Shown: positions 23,603 through 32,153 of the stretch, piece by piece
Numbering within the stretch: position 1 is the first letter of the stretch
Layout of the letters: every line of letters starts with the position of its first letter
DNA from: an uncultured Agathobacter sp.
GTDB lineage: Bacteria; Bacillota; Clostridia; Lachnospirales; Lachnospiraceae
Reading direction: 5' to 3'
Assembly (NCBI GenBank): GCA_944381555.1
Contig: CALWLL010000038.1
Coordinates: 1-36,913, forward strand
Length of the DNA: 36,913 nucleotides
The notes under the pieces: generated by a model
Told to the model about the DNA's origin: nothing
Database searches by the model: none
Seen by the model: the letters and a program-made list of their open reading frames with translations, nothing else
Position numbers and translations under genes: made by a program

Positions 23603-23856
23603 TATATGATTCCTCCTCATTGATAACCGGACGCTCGCTTGCTATAATCATTAATGTTACAATTCTATGATTAGAGAATACCCTATTTACACTCTGGTAA
23701 CAAGGAACTTTGAAAATTCTGGAATAGTTTTTGCTGTTATATTTAACTGTGCGTAAATACCCACGATTAAAAACCAAAAACCCTCGAATTAGTAGAATAG
23801 CATTTCAAACTATTTATGCCAATATTATTAATAACAAACATCTATGGGAGTATATT
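23603..23856. other. gene-free AT-rich spacer between divergent genes
   Basis: No gene is seen between the GNAT and CPBP genes, which diverge here. Rightward open frames exist but lack ribosome binding sites. The promoters of both genes should lie in this stretch; no consensus pair stands out. Confidence 0.5.
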
Positions 23857-24543
23857 ATGAACAAGAAAAAAGAATTAGGCTCACTTATAATCGGATATTT
23901 AGGGTCTATATTAGGATTATTTGGTGTTATCTGTTTTAATCAATATGATGTACTTATGTCATTGCCTTTAAGGGTACGAATGATAAGCATGATAGCAGTT
24001 TATTGGTTGATAGCACTAATACCAAGTATTGTTGTTTTTGTAAACAAAGAAAAGTTACTACCGTATATATTTGACAGGAATCAAATTGTTAAGCAGATAG
24101 TTCTCGGCGTTTTGATTGGATTAACCATTTCAGTTGTATTTACTTTAATTCCTCATTTATTTGGTTTTGGAGAATATGTTAGTAGGGGGAATAATTATCA
24201 ATATTTATGGCAGTTCATTTATGATTTTTTTTACTTTATTTTTGCAGTCGGGTTTGTTGAAGAATTTGTATTCAGAGGCTTTGTGTATGAGAAAATAAAA
24301 GTAATCAGTCAAAACACCATAACCGCTATTATCATTTCTTCTGTTGCCTTTGGAATATTTCACATTTTTAATGGCAGTATCATTCAAGCTGTAATGACAT
24401 CCTTTTTAGGAATAATCTTTTGCTTATTCAAATTAAAAATAAAAAATTGTACCGTATTGTCGTTGGCGATTGCACATGGAGTATATGATGCTTTGATAAC
24501 TGTATGGGGATTTGCTATGCCCTGCTTTATATATAAGGAGTAA
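23857..24543 (+). CDS. CPBP family intramembrane metalloprotease
   Basis: A 228-residue membrane protein with the CPBP (CAAX protease and bacteriocin-processing) signature: Glu135-Glu136-x3-Arg140 in GFVEEFVFRG, His169 in FGIFHIFNG, and His207 with Asp211 in AHGVYDAL. About six spans are visible. The ATG at 23857 fits the first span and a GGGAG about 6 nt before. Such proteases process membrane peptides or protect against bacteriocins. The SAM methyltransferase gene starts 6 bp after its stop, so both are in one transcript. GC is much lower than in the flanking chromosome. Confidence 0.9.
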   Translation: MNKKKELGSLIIGYLGSILGLFGVICFNQYDVLMSLPLRVRMISMIAVYWLIALIPSIVVFVNKEKLLPYIFDRNQIVKQIVLGVLIGLTISVVFTLIPHLFGFGEYVSRGNNYQYLWQFIYDFFYFIFAVGFVEEFVFRGFVYEKIKVISQNTITAIIISSVAFGIFHIFNGSIIQAVMTSFLGIIFCLFKLKIKNCTVLSLAIAHGVYDALITVWGFAMPCFIYKE

Positions 24544-24549
24544 ACAATT

Positions 24550-25353
24550 ATGGATTTTGAACAACTTGCAAAAATAGAAAACGAAAGTGAACGTGTGAAC
24601 AGAACGTATGATATTTTCAATGAAGATAGCAGGCTCAATCATTCTAAAGCCGCAAGAGTTGAATTTCTGACCACTGTTCACTACATAGAGAAATACTTAA
24701 AAGACGGCTACAAGATACTCGACATTGGTGCAGGCGCAGGTGAATATAGCCTTTACTTTGCCCGTAAGGGATACGAAGTGTCGGCTCTTGAGCTTGCCGA
24801 TGCTAACATTACCGCTTTCAAAAAGAAGCTCACCGCTGAAGATAAGATCGACCTCGTTCAAGGCAACGCCCTTGATCTGTCACGCTATGCTGACAAATTC
24901 TTTGACATCGTGCTACTGTTCGGCCCGTTGTATCATTTGAAAAATGATGTGGACAAACAGAAATGTATCAGCGAAGCAAAGCGTGTCTGTAAAGATGGTG
25001 GTAAGATTTTCTTTGCCTTTATTTCCAATGACTTTGTATTCCTTACCGAATTTGGATACGACGTTAATTATTTTAGTAACGGTGATTACGATAAGAAAAC
25101 GTTCAAGCTTAATGACTTTCCGTTTGTGTTCCACACGGTCGGTGCTGCAAGAAAACTTCTTGCTGACGGCGGTATAAAAGTATTACACGAGGTTGCATCC
25201 GATGGCGCAAGCGAGCTTTTGGCGGCAAGGATCAACGAAATGCGCGACGAGGACTACGCACAGTATCTCCGTTATCACTTCTATATCTGTGAAAAGCCGG
25301 AACTGCTTGGCATGACGAATCATTTGCTGTTCGTGGGAGAAAAGAAATCATAA
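24550..25353 (+). CDS. class I SAM-dependent methyltransferase
   Basis: A 267-residue methyltransferase. Motif I DIGAGAGEY (58-66) binds SAM; the acidic loop VSALELADANI and motif II-like DLVQGNALDLS follow, then FDIVLLFGPLYHL (motif IV) and CKDGGKIFFAF. Small-molecule substrate is likely given the layout, but it cannot be named. GGAG lies about 9 nt before the ATG, just inside the end of the CPBP gene. Its 3' two thirds are richer in G and C than the CPBP gene before it, so the two may have different histories. Confidence 0.9.
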   Translation: MDFEQLAKIENESERVNRTYDIFNEDSRLNHSKAARVEFLTTVHYIEKYLKDGYKILDIGAGAGEYSLYFARKGYEVSALELADANITAFKKKLTAEDKIDLVQGNALDLSRYADKFFDIVLLFGPLYHLKNDVDKQKCISEAKRVCKDGGKIFFAFISNDFVFLTEFGYDVNYFSNGDYDKKTFKLNDFPFVFHTVGAARKLLADGGIKVLHEVASDGASELLAARINEMRDEDYAQYLRYHFYICEKPELLGMTNHLLFVGEKKS

Positions 25354-25506
25354 AAATCTTATTGCTATCTTATGGGCTTTTCTTCACACAGTTTCTCTAC
25401 TCAATTTAACACAAAAAAATAGTTATTGCCTACAACTATGCAGACAACAACCACTCTTTTGATTTTGAACCATCCACTTTTAGGTGTTCGGATGAGTTCC
25501 GAATAA
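25354..25506. other. short spacer after methyltransferase, before tRNA cluster
   Basis: No gene is visible. The leftward tRNA cluster reads into this stretch toward the methyltransferase gene, and any terminator for it would lie here; I did not find a clean one. Confidence 0.4.
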
Positions 25507-25579
25507 TGAAGCATCGGGGATTCGAACCCCGGACAACTTGATTAAAAGTCAAGTGCTCTACCGACTGAGCTAATGCTCC
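25507..25579 (-). tRNA. tRNA-Lys (anticodon TTT)
   Basis: A 73-nt cloverleaf read leftward: acceptor GGAGCAT pairs with ATGCTTC, the D arm is normal, the anticodon loop CTTTTAA gives TTT, and the T arm carries GGTTCGAATCC. Last of six tRNAs. CCA is not encoded. Confidence 0.95.
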
Positions 25580-25604
25580 ATACACTATAAATTTCTTTGG
25601 TAAG

Positions 25605-25676
25605 CTGGGCTAGCTGGATTCGAACCAGCGAATGCAGGGATCAAAACCCTGTGCCTTACCGCTTGGCGATAGCCCA
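25605..25676 (-). tRNA. tRNA-Gln (anticodon TTG)
   Basis: A 72-nt cloverleaf with acceptor TGGGCT, U1-A72 pair typical of glutamine tRNA, anticodon loop TTTTGAT giving TTG, and an intact T arm. Fifth in the leftward operon. Confidence 0.95.
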
Positions 25677-25700
25677 ACATTAGTGTTGCTACCGCAACAG

Positions 25701-25775
25701 GGTGGATAATGGGATTCGAACCCATGACCTCCAGAGCCACAATCTGGCGCGCTAACCAACTGCGCTATACCCACC
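25701..25775 (-). tRNA. tRNA-His (anticodon GTG)
   Basis: The cloverleaf begins GGTGGGTATAG with an extra 5' G opposite the 3' C, as required for histidine tRNA. The anticodon loop TTGTGGC gives GTG. It is fourth in the operon. One G-U pair occurs in the acceptor stem. Confidence 0.95.
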
Positions 25776-25825
25776 ATAGCCTTATAAATCCGTATCTGTT
25801 ACTAATGTTGGATTTTAAAGGAAAA

Positions 25826-25899
<74 letters not shown>

Positions 25900-25931
25900 A
25901 TAAAAGGTATGATATCTCTTTACAATATCAA

Positions 25932-26002
25932 AGCGGGTGATGGGAATCGAACCCACGTATCTAGCTTGGAAGGCTAGTGTTCTACCATTGAACTACACCC
26001 GC
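25932..26002 (-). tRNA. tRNA-Gly (anticodon TCC)
   Basis: A 71-nt cloverleaf with acceptor GCGGGTG and the anticodon loop CTTCCAA giving TCC. Second in the operon. Confidence 0.95.
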
Positions 26003-26008
26003 ATAAAG

Positions 26009-26083
26009 TCGGGGTGACAGGATTCGAACCTGCGGCCTCCTGGTCCCAAACCAGGCGCTCTAGCCAAACTGAGCCACACCCCG
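26009..26083 (-). tRNA. tRNA-Pro (anticodon TGG)
   Basis: Acceptor CGGGGTG pairs with CACCCCG, anticodon loop TTTGGGA gives TGG, and the T arm is intact. First gene of the six-tRNA operon, about 40 bp after its promoter. Confidence 0.95.
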
Positions 26084-26121
26084 AAGGATATTTTTTTCGT
26101 CATTTCCTTGACGCGAAATTT

Positions 26122-26150
26122 ATTATATTATAGCGAGCAATAGATGTCAA
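26122..26150 (-). promoter_or_regulatory. consensus promoter of six-tRNA operon
   Basis: Read leftward, TTGACA (complement of 26145-26150) and TATAAT (complement of 26122-26127) are separated by 17 bp; both are perfect consensus boxes. A second TATAAT overlaps closer to the -35 but with only 12 bp spacing. This is the only promoter seen for the Pro-to-Lys cluster. Confidence 0.85.
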
Positions 26151-26202
26151 CACTTTTTTCCCTTTTTTGAAATTTTTTTCGAGAAGTTTCTGGAACCCTT
26201 AA

Positions 26203-26805
26203 TTACTCAAGGATTCCGTTCTCTTCTAACATCTTCTTCATTGCCCGTAACGCTTTCCCGCGATGGCTGATTGCATTTTTTTCTTCTCTGGAAATAGCTG
26301 CCGAAGAACATCCATATTCCTCTAGCATAAAAATAGGGTCGTACCCAAAGCCATTCTCACCTTCTGCCTTATAGCCAATATAGCCTTCCATAGTTTGTCT
26401 TGCCACCATACTGCGTCCATCCGGAAGCACCGCAGCAATCGCGCATACAAACCGTGCTGTTCTCTGTTCTTTCGAAACTCCCTCTAACTTATCGATGATA
26501 GCCTGATTTTTAATATCATAAGAAGTATCTTCTCCCATGAAACGGGCAGAATATACTCCCGGTGCTTTGTCCAGATAATCCACCTCAAGACCGGAATCAT
26601 CCGCTAATACAATAGCATCTGTATGCTTTGCAATTGCTTTTGCCTTAATCAATGCATTTTCCTCGAATGTAGTCCCATCTTCTACCACATCCGTATGGAT
26701 GCCCGCCTCTTTCATAGATACTACTTCCACATCCATATCTGCCATTATCTCACGAACTTCACGCAGTTTTCCCTCGTTTCCTGTTGCAAATACAATTTTC
26801 TTCAT
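26203..26805 (-). CDS. rdgB: XTP/dITP diphosphatase (RdgB/HAM1)
   Basis: A 200-residue house-cleaning enzyme that hydrolyses dITP and XTP to monophosphates and keeps deaminated purines out of nucleic acids. The start at 26805 fits the family start (MKKIVFATGNEGKLREV) and AAAGGAAG upstream; an earlier in-frame ATG at 26856 is less likely. Motifs: ATGNEGKLREV (7-17), LADDSGLEVDYL, GFGYDPIF and SHRGKALRAM. It is last in a leftward series downstream of the amidase gene (about 60 bp gap). Confidence 0.95.
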   Translation of the reverse strand: MKKIVFATGNEGKLREVREIMADMDVEVVSMKEAGIHTDVVEDGTTFEENALIKAKAIAKHTDAIVLADDSGLEVDYLDKAPGVYSARFMGEDTSYDIKNQAIIDKLEGVSKEQRTARFVCAIAAVLPDGRSMVARQTMEGYIGYKAEGENGFGYDPIFMLEEYGCSSAAISREEKNAISHRGKALRAMKKMLEENGILE

Positions 26806-26864
26806 GGTGTCTTCCTTTCTCCTGCTTTGGTATCCGGTATCTGCCCTTATATCCAAAAGCGCCT

Positions 26865-27929
26865 CTAATAACCTTCTTCAAACGCCTGTATTACCGCATT
26901 ATAAACGCCCTGTGCTACTAATTTCTGATATTCTTCTGTCTGAAGCTTTTCCAGTTCCTCGAGATTTGTCATATATCCGACTTCAATAAGCGCCACCGGC
27001 ACCTGACTATTCTTTACAATATACACATAATTTCCCTTTGCCAGCCCACGCTTGTTGCTTCCGGCCGACTCTGCAACATTCTGCAAACACATCTCTGCAA
27101 AACGTTTGCTGGAGAATTCCGAATCATCTGCCTGATTGTAAAGAACCAAAGTTCCGTTTCTACTGGTGAATTTTCCACTTGAAGCCGAGTTGTTGTGAAT
27201 GCTTATGAACAAATCTGCATGTGCCTTATTCGCTAGTCCTACTCTCTGGGACAGCGTCGGATTCGTATCGTCTAATCGCGTATAATATACCTTGATACTC
27301 TTATCGTCTGCCGTTTCAAATAACGTCTGTATCTGCTTTACAATGGCAAGATTTAAGTCTTTCTCACATACGCCTTTTTTTACAGCTCCGACTGCTCTTC
27401 CGCCGTGTCCTGCATCAATTACGATAACCTTGTCATATATTTCATGAGGCTCGATAAAATCAATGCATAAAAATCCATTATGATAGGTATAAGACAGCTC
27501 GCATACCTGATCCAGCTTAATTTCTAAAACACCTATCTCACCCTCTTTGTAGTACCCTACAGAGGAAATATAATCACTACTGCCAAATACGCGATAATTG
27601 TCCGAATAATTATCCACACCCTTTTCAAACACAACAGAAACTGTCTGCGTCAGATAATGATTAGAAATCGTAATATTACTTCCGTCTATTCCCTCCGGCA
27701 GCTCAATATTTAATTTTCCCTCATACTTTTGGGCTTCATCCTCATCTTTGACAACATCTCCCGGTGATTGCTGCACCGGTACTTCCACTACAGTTTCTAA
27801 AATCAAATCTATTTCCGGCTCAGCCGTCATAGTTTCTTTCAGACTTGGAAAAAAGTACAGGCACACACATACCCCCACTGTCAGAAGTCCCAGACAGCTT
27901 GTAACCCATCTTAGAATTATCTTTTCCAT
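26865..27929 (-). CDS. N-acetylmuramoyl-L-alanine amidase (Amidase_3)
   Basis: A 354-residue cell-wall hydrolase that cuts the bond between muramic acid and the stem peptide. An N-terminal anchor (about 6-27) is followed by a proline/acid-rich linker and a beta-rich domain (about 70-162) resembling AMIN, then the Amidase_3 domain. The zinc ligands are His175 in IDAGHGG, Glu189 in CEKDLN and His245 in ISIHNNSA, and the catalytic glutamate is in VALIEVGYMTN. The gene follows the papain-like protease gene by 14 bp, so both exported enzymes are probably made together. Confidence 0.93.
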   Translation of the reverse strand: MEKIILRWVTSCLGLLTVGVCVCLYFFPSLKETMTAEPEIDLILETVVEVPVQQSPGDVVKDEDEAQKYEGKLNIELPEGIDGSNITISNHYLTQTVSVVFEKGVDNYSDNYRVFGSSDYISSVGYYKEGEIGVLEIKLDQVCELSYTYHNGFLCIDFIEPHEIYDKVIVIDAGHGGRAVGAVKKGVCEKDLNLAIVKQIQTLFETADDKSIKVYYTRLDDTNPTLSQRVGLANKAHADLFISIHNNSASSGKFTSRNGTLVLYNQADDSEFSSKRFAEMCLQNVAESAGSNKRGLAKGNYVYIVKNSQVPVALIEVGYMTNLEELEKLQTEEYQKLVAQGVYNAVIQAFEEGY

Positions 27930-27943
27930 GTATCTAACTCAAT

Positions 27944-29653
27944 TTATTTGTTGTTTGTAAACGCTTTAATACAAAGGTTGCAATCCTGCTTTTCTTTTAC
28001 ATTGATAAAGGAATTTCCGCTATGGCTGATATAGCTCTCGCCGTCTTCCAGATCAATGTCTTTTAAGGATTTATCTCCGGTGTCGTATTCAATCGCCATC
28101 GGATGCGTCGCACCGGGCGTATTTACATATACGACTACTGCATACTTCTTTCCGGCTGACACGGATATGCCTCTCTCAAAATCGATTGTATAATATCCCG
28201 CATCATCCAACACCCCTTCTGCCACAAGAATTTTGTTGTTGAAAGAACGGGTATCCTTAAAATCATCTACGATATAGACCCTGTACTCTGTATCCGGTGC
28301 AGTTGCATAAAAAGAAGCTGCTACTACCTCTTCATCCGATTTTGCTTCAAAGACATTTGCTCCGTACATAGATTCTTTATCGTAACCTAATTTTCCAACC
28401 CAGCCGCACAAATCACTCTGATAGATATTATCATAATTATCATTATTGTCTATGCGTGTATATGCCACGTTGTGCGTACCGATATTGGAATCATAGTAAG
28501 ATACATAGAACACACCGTCATCGCCAAATTTGCTTCCCCAGCTATTCTGACATATAAAAGCACCATCACCTTCTAGCGACATATTAAAATTCTCTTTTGC
28601 ATAATTATCATCCCAGCCGATAATTACCACATCATGGTTTGGCTTATTGGTTCCGATGTAGCAGTAAGAATACGTCTCCTTATTATAATATTTGGAAGAA
28701 CTTGATGCATTTTTCAAACTGCTGTACATAGAAGTCTGCACACCGCCATACTTAAACACAGCCTCTTTAATCGCTGAAATATCTTTTGAGGCAATAATAC
28801 GCATTTCCTGCACATGTTTTACCGCAGTTAGATTTTCATTTGTTATACCATCTCCGTATGGGTCGTCCTTCTCATAAACCGGACCCTGCCATGCCGCAAG
28901 ATATGCCATCCCCATAGTGTATTCCCCGCCATCATTCTGCGTAATATTAAAGGAATTGCTCATGCTCATGTGGTCTACAGAAAAAATATACGACTCCTCC
29001 GGCAAAAGTGCAGACTCCATTGCGCTAAGTGCCGCAAAAGCCCAGCAGGTACCATATTTCCCCTGATTCTTGATTTGGGAAATCCGATATCTGTCTCTTA
29101 AATCATAGCTTGCCGGAAGACTTTTGGGATTCTCCGCAGTATCTGCAACGATAATAGTATTTGTCTCCATATCAAAAGAGCAGCTATAGCCAATCATGCT
29201 CGATAAGTCATTGATACTTACATAATAATCCCCCTGAATCTCCACTAACGGAGATACCACCGGAAATTCTTCGCCGCTTTTTAGCGCTATCTTCTCATTG
29301 AGCGTCAGCAATGCCGTATGATTATGTTTTTCCACCAAAAGCTGCTCATCATCATAGATATGTGCGCTGCAATTAAATGCGTCCCTGAGTATTTTAACCG
29401 GAATCATGACATTGCGGTTGTTATCCATATAAAAAAGATACTTATCAGACGTATACTCCTTATTGTCAATAACGACCTTAAGCCCTTTGCTGTTGACATC
29501 ATCCGCTACCAGTGGGTACCATACATCTTCACTTAAGGTTCCGCCACGAAATTCGCCGATTTCGCCTGACTCTATATCCATAAATTGAAATTTTAACAAA
29601 AAGACGATTACTACCAGAATCGAAAGTGCCAGATATCTTTTTGATAGTTTCAT
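27944..29653 (-). CDS. membrane-anchored papain-family (C1A) cysteine protease
   Basis: A 569-residue exported protease. A membrane anchor (about 8-24) is followed by a copper-amine-oxidase-N-like domain (about 58-170: NVMIPVKILRDAFN, YYVSINDLSSMIGY), a module that clostridial cell-surface proteins often carry. The C1A domain begins at about 178 (LPASYDLRDRYRISQIKNQG) with Gln197, Cys203 in YGTCWAF, His340 in PNHDVVIIGWDD and Asn370 in CQNSWGSKFGD. A beta-rich tail of about 150 residues follows. No clear propeptide is seen. GAAAGGA overlaps the end of the RNA methyltransferase gene. Substrate could be cell-wall proteins or peptides; not established. Confidence 0.92.
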   Translation of the reverse strand: MKLSKRYLALSILVVIVFLLKFQFMDIESGEIGEFRGGTLSEDVWYPLVADDVNSKGLKVVIDNKEYTSDKYLFYMDNNRNVMIPVKILRDAFNCSAHIYDDEQLLVEKHNHTALLTLNEKIALKSGEEFPVVSPLVEIQGDYYVSINDLSSMIGYSCSFDMETNTIIVADTAENPKSLPASYDLRDRYRISQIKNQGKYGTCWAFAALSAMESALLPEESYIFSVDHMSMSNSFNITQNDGGEYTMGMAYLAAWQGPVYEKDDPYGDGITNENLTAVKHVQEMRIIASKDISAIKEAVFKYGGVQTSMYSSLKNASSSSKYYNKETYSYCYIGTNKPNHDVVIIGWDDNYAKENFNMSLEGDGAFICQNSWGSKFGDDGVFYVSYYDSNIGTHNVAYTRIDNNDNYDNIYQSDLCGWVGKLGYDKESMYGANVFEAKSDEEVVAASFYATAPDTEYRVYIVDDFKDTRSFNNKILVAEGVLDDAGYYTIDFERGISVSAGKKYAVVVYVNTPGATHPMAIEYDTGDKSLKDIDLEDGESYISHSGNSFINVKEKQDCNLCIKAFTNNK

Positions 29654-29655
29654 GT

Positions 29656-30801
29656 TTATCCTTTCTTAGGAGGTTTCGGCCCCATGAACTGGTAGAAATA
29701 GGTCTTAATCATACCGTTGTAAATCTTACGGTTTTTATCTGCTTTTCTACCGATATAACGCTCTGCATCTTCGTAACCTGTTATCATATACATAGACCAG
29801 GCGTCTAAGTTCTGATATACTTCACCAATCTGTCCATATAATTTTGGCAAATCAGCCTTCTCCTCCAAACGTTCTCCGTATGGCGGATTTGTAATGATAA
29901 ATCCATATTTTTTTGGATGGCTCATCTTTGCCACCTCTCGCTGCTGAAAATGAATCAGATGGTCAACACCTGCCCGCTTTGCATTTTCGCGGGCTGCCTT
30001 TACCACCTCGCCGTCCATATCATAACCCTGTATATCCACATTGATACCAATATCCACCATATCCTGAGCTTCCGAAACCGTGTCATACCATAGCTGTTTT
30101 GGGATAATGTTGGTCCAGGCCTCTGCTGTAAAGGTACGGTTCATTCCCGGAGCAATATTCGCAGCAATCATAGCCGCTTCAATTGGAAATGTACCACTGC
30201 CACAAAACGGATCTACCAGAATTCTGTCCTTTTTCCATGGAGTCAGCATAATAAGCGCCGCTGCCAAAGTTTCTGTAATAGGCGCTTTGCTGGTCTGCAA
30301 ACGATACCCTCTCTTGTGAAGGGAATCACCAGAGGTATCTAATGCCACCATGACTTCATCCTTCAATAAAAAAATACGAACGGGATAAGAGGCGCCGTTT
30401 TCCTCAAACCATTCCGTATGGTATACCTGTTTCAGGCGTTCCACCATTGCTTTCTTTGCAATTGACTGAATATCAGAAGGACTAAATAATTTGCTCTTAA
30501 TAGAAGAAGCTTTCTTAACCCAGAACTTACCGTCCTTTGGAATATACTCTTCCCAGGGAAGCGCCTTGATTCCCTGAAACAGTTCTTCAAACGTAGCAGC
30601 TTTAAAACGTCCTACCAGAAGAAGTACCCGCTCTGCGGTGCGTAAAAATACATTTGCGCGGCAAATCGCTTCCTCATCACCCTCAAATGTAATTCTTCCA
30701 TCCTCTACTCTTGTAATTTCATATCCTAAATCATAAATTTCTCTTTTGGTAACTGCCTCCATTCCAAAATGGCAGGGAACTACGAGTTCATATGTTTTCA
30801 T
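29656..30801 (-). CDS. THUMP-domain 23S rRNA-type guanine methyltransferase
   Basis: A 381-residue RNA methyltransferase of the RlmL/YpsC family. The start at 30801 (MKTYELVVPCHFGMEAVTKR) fits the THUMP domain and a GGAG site 8 nt upstream; the longer reading from 30909 is unsupported. The THUMP RNA-binding domain (about 45-155, with FWVKKASSIKSKLFSPSDIQ) is followed by the methyltransferase core: ILVDPFCGSGTFPIEAAMIA as motif I, IQGYDMDGEVV, and NPPYGER as motif IV. These enzymes modify a guanine N2 of 23S rRNA. The protease gene starts 3 bp beyond its stop codon. Confidence 0.92.
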   Translation of the reverse strand: MKTYELVVPCHFGMEAVTKREIYDLGYEITRVEDGRITFEGDEEAICRANVFLRTAERVLLLVGRFKAATFEELFQGIKALPWEEYIPKDGKFWVKKASSIKSKLFSPSDIQSIAKKAMVERLKQVYHTEWFEENGASYPVRIFLLKDEVMVALDTSGDSLHKRGYRLQTSKAPITETLAAALIMLTPWKKDRILVDPFCGSGTFPIEAAMIAANIAPGMNRTFTAEAWTNIIPKQLWYDTVSEAQDMVDIGINVDIQGYDMDGEVVKAARENAKRAGVDHLIHFQQREVAKMSHPKKYGFIITNPPYGERLEEKADLPKLYGQIGEVYQNLDAWSMYMITGYEDAERYIGRKADKNRKIYNGMIKTYFYQFMGPKPPKKG

Positions 30802-30905
30802 TTCTATTTCTCCAAAACAATTTCTATCCTTTGTTTCATGGGATTTCTGCCCATAACGCATACTACCCACATCATAAATACTATACCCTATTTTCAGGTA
30901 CTTTT

Positions 30906-31211
30906 TCAATGTCTGGAATCAATTTTTTTCATGGCATCATAGCCGCCTACCACCGTTCCCACAATATATCCGTTTTTTCCCAGATTTCTTGCAAGCTGCA
31001 TACTGCTTCCTCCATGCTGGCAATAGAGAATAATCATTCTTTTTCTGCCCAGTACGCTTGTATAATCTTCCACCTCATCCTCCGGATAATTGATAGCACC
31101 CTCCCAATGTCCTCGGCGATATGCATCTCTGCTGCGAATATCCACCAGTATTGCTCTTCTTTCTACTCTTATTTTTTCTATATCCTTTGGATAAACTACT
31201 TCAAACGTCAT
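30906..31211 (-). CDS. rhodanese-like domain protein
   Basis: A 101-residue single-domain rhodanese, a sulfur carrier or thiosulfate-type sulfurtransferase. The active loop is YCQHGGSS with Cys64, preceded by ILVDIRSRDAYRRGHWEGAI (21-40) and followed by VGGYDAM. The active loop Cys-Gln-His-Gly-Gly-Ser-Ser has the usual length, so it should be catalytic. The downstream RNA methyltransferase gene starts about 105 bp on. Partner proteins are not evident. Confidence 0.92.
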   Translation of the reverse strand: MTFEVVYPKDIEKIRVERRAILVDIRSRDAYRRGHWEGAINYPEDEVEDYTSVLGRKRMIILYCQHGGSSMQLARNLGKNGYIVGTVVGGYDAMKKIDSRH

Positions 31212-31292
31212 ATTACCGTCCCTTTTTAATATCTTGTTACAGAATATGCTTTTTCTGATAAATTTGATATTTTTTCCAAAAAAATCCAGAAC

Positions 31293-31308
31293 TAGGACTA
31301 TTGTCCTA
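31293..31308. repeat. short inverted repeat upstream of rhodanese gene
   Basis: TAGGAC (31293-31298) and GTCCTA (31303-31308) are separated by 4 bp, about 80 bp upstream of the rhodanese ATG. It may be an operator, but no promoter elements were firmly placed around it. Confidence 0.3.
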
Positions 31309-31437
31309 TTGCAATCGCTTTTTTATTCATCTATAATCACAAATGGAAAGACAACCTCCTTTGTATGTAATTTCATTACTTATGAGATACAGTTGTTTTT
31401 CAGTTATACCTCTTATTAATTATTTATACTCCCCTCG

Positions 31438-31467
31438 AAAAACGACCCAGTTTCCCGGGTCGTTTTT
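31438..31467. terminator. bidirectional rho-independent terminator
   Basis: AAAAACGACCC (31438-31448) and GGGTCGTTTTT (31457-31467) form an 11-bp stem with an 8-base loop and T-runs on both strands. It closes the leftward GntR-ABC operon ending at 31497. Confidence 0.9.
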
Positions 31468-31496
31468 CTTTTTCCATATTTTATTTTTATTTCTTA

Positions 31497-32153
31497 TTAC
31501 TTTGCACGCTTTAAAGCTGCTTCCCATGTTATTTTGGAATACTCAAATTTATATATTGCAAGAGAAATCACATACATCAATACGCTTCCCGCAATAACAA
31601 CCACATAGCTTATCACTATGGACATTTCAAGCGGGAGTATCATTTCTGCTTCATCCTCTAATAATTCCATTAATCCTAAAGGTATATAATATAGGAAATA
31701 TGCAATGAAAAACACTATCGTAGCCGGCCAGAAGAACTTAAGGGCAATGTTCATATATACCCCTATGATTATCATGATTCCGCTGGACATCAGAATACTA
31801 TTAGAGATTAGCGTCTTATCCCATTCGAAAAAATTTGTTCCGACAAGCAGCATGACAATATTTAAGGTGTTTATAATCAGTAAATAGCTTCCAGCATGTA
31901 GCGCCGGAATAATTGTCTGTAGTTTCTTTTTGTACGGTGAAGTCTGCACCATGGCAGACACGGATACGGAATTTATCAATTGTACTACCATGATAGCCCC
32001 AATTGAATTATAAACACTTCCTAAAATCTTGGTCGGCGAAGCAAACATCATAATAAAACCCAATACCAGAAAGAGCAGCATTGCAAAAAAGTTTCCTTTA
32101 AAATTTAATCCGTATTTTAAAGCCTTAAAACCCATTTTTAAATTATTTGTCAT
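31497..32153 (-). CDS. ABC-2-like membrane protein, last gene of GntR operon
   Basis: A 218-residue integral membrane protein with six hydrophobic spans, starting MTNNLKMGFKALKYGLNFKG. Such proteins are the permease half of BcrB/ABC-2-like exporters. I see no motif beyond the spans and cannot name the family. The start overlaps the end of the other permease gene by 11 bp, so translation is coupled. Together with the ATPase and GntR regulator it completes a four-gene operon. The two permeases are not obvious copies of each other, so they may form a heterodimer. Confidence 0.8.
   Translation of the reverse strand: MTNNLKMGFKALKYGLNFKGNFFAMLLFLVLGFIMMFASPTKILGSVYNSIGAIMVVQLINSVSVSAMVQTSPYKKKLQTIIPALHAGSYLLIINTLNIVMLLVGTNFFEWDKTLISNSILMSSGIMIIIGVYMNIALKFFWPATIVFFIAYFLYYIPLGLMELLEDEAEMILPLEMSIVISYVVVIAGSVLMYVISLAIYKFEYSKITWEAALKRAK

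Noticed and set aside
23731-23856. N-terminal extension of the CPBP protein
   Set aside because: No ribosome binding site; the first membrane span and a GGGAG site fit the ATG at 23857.
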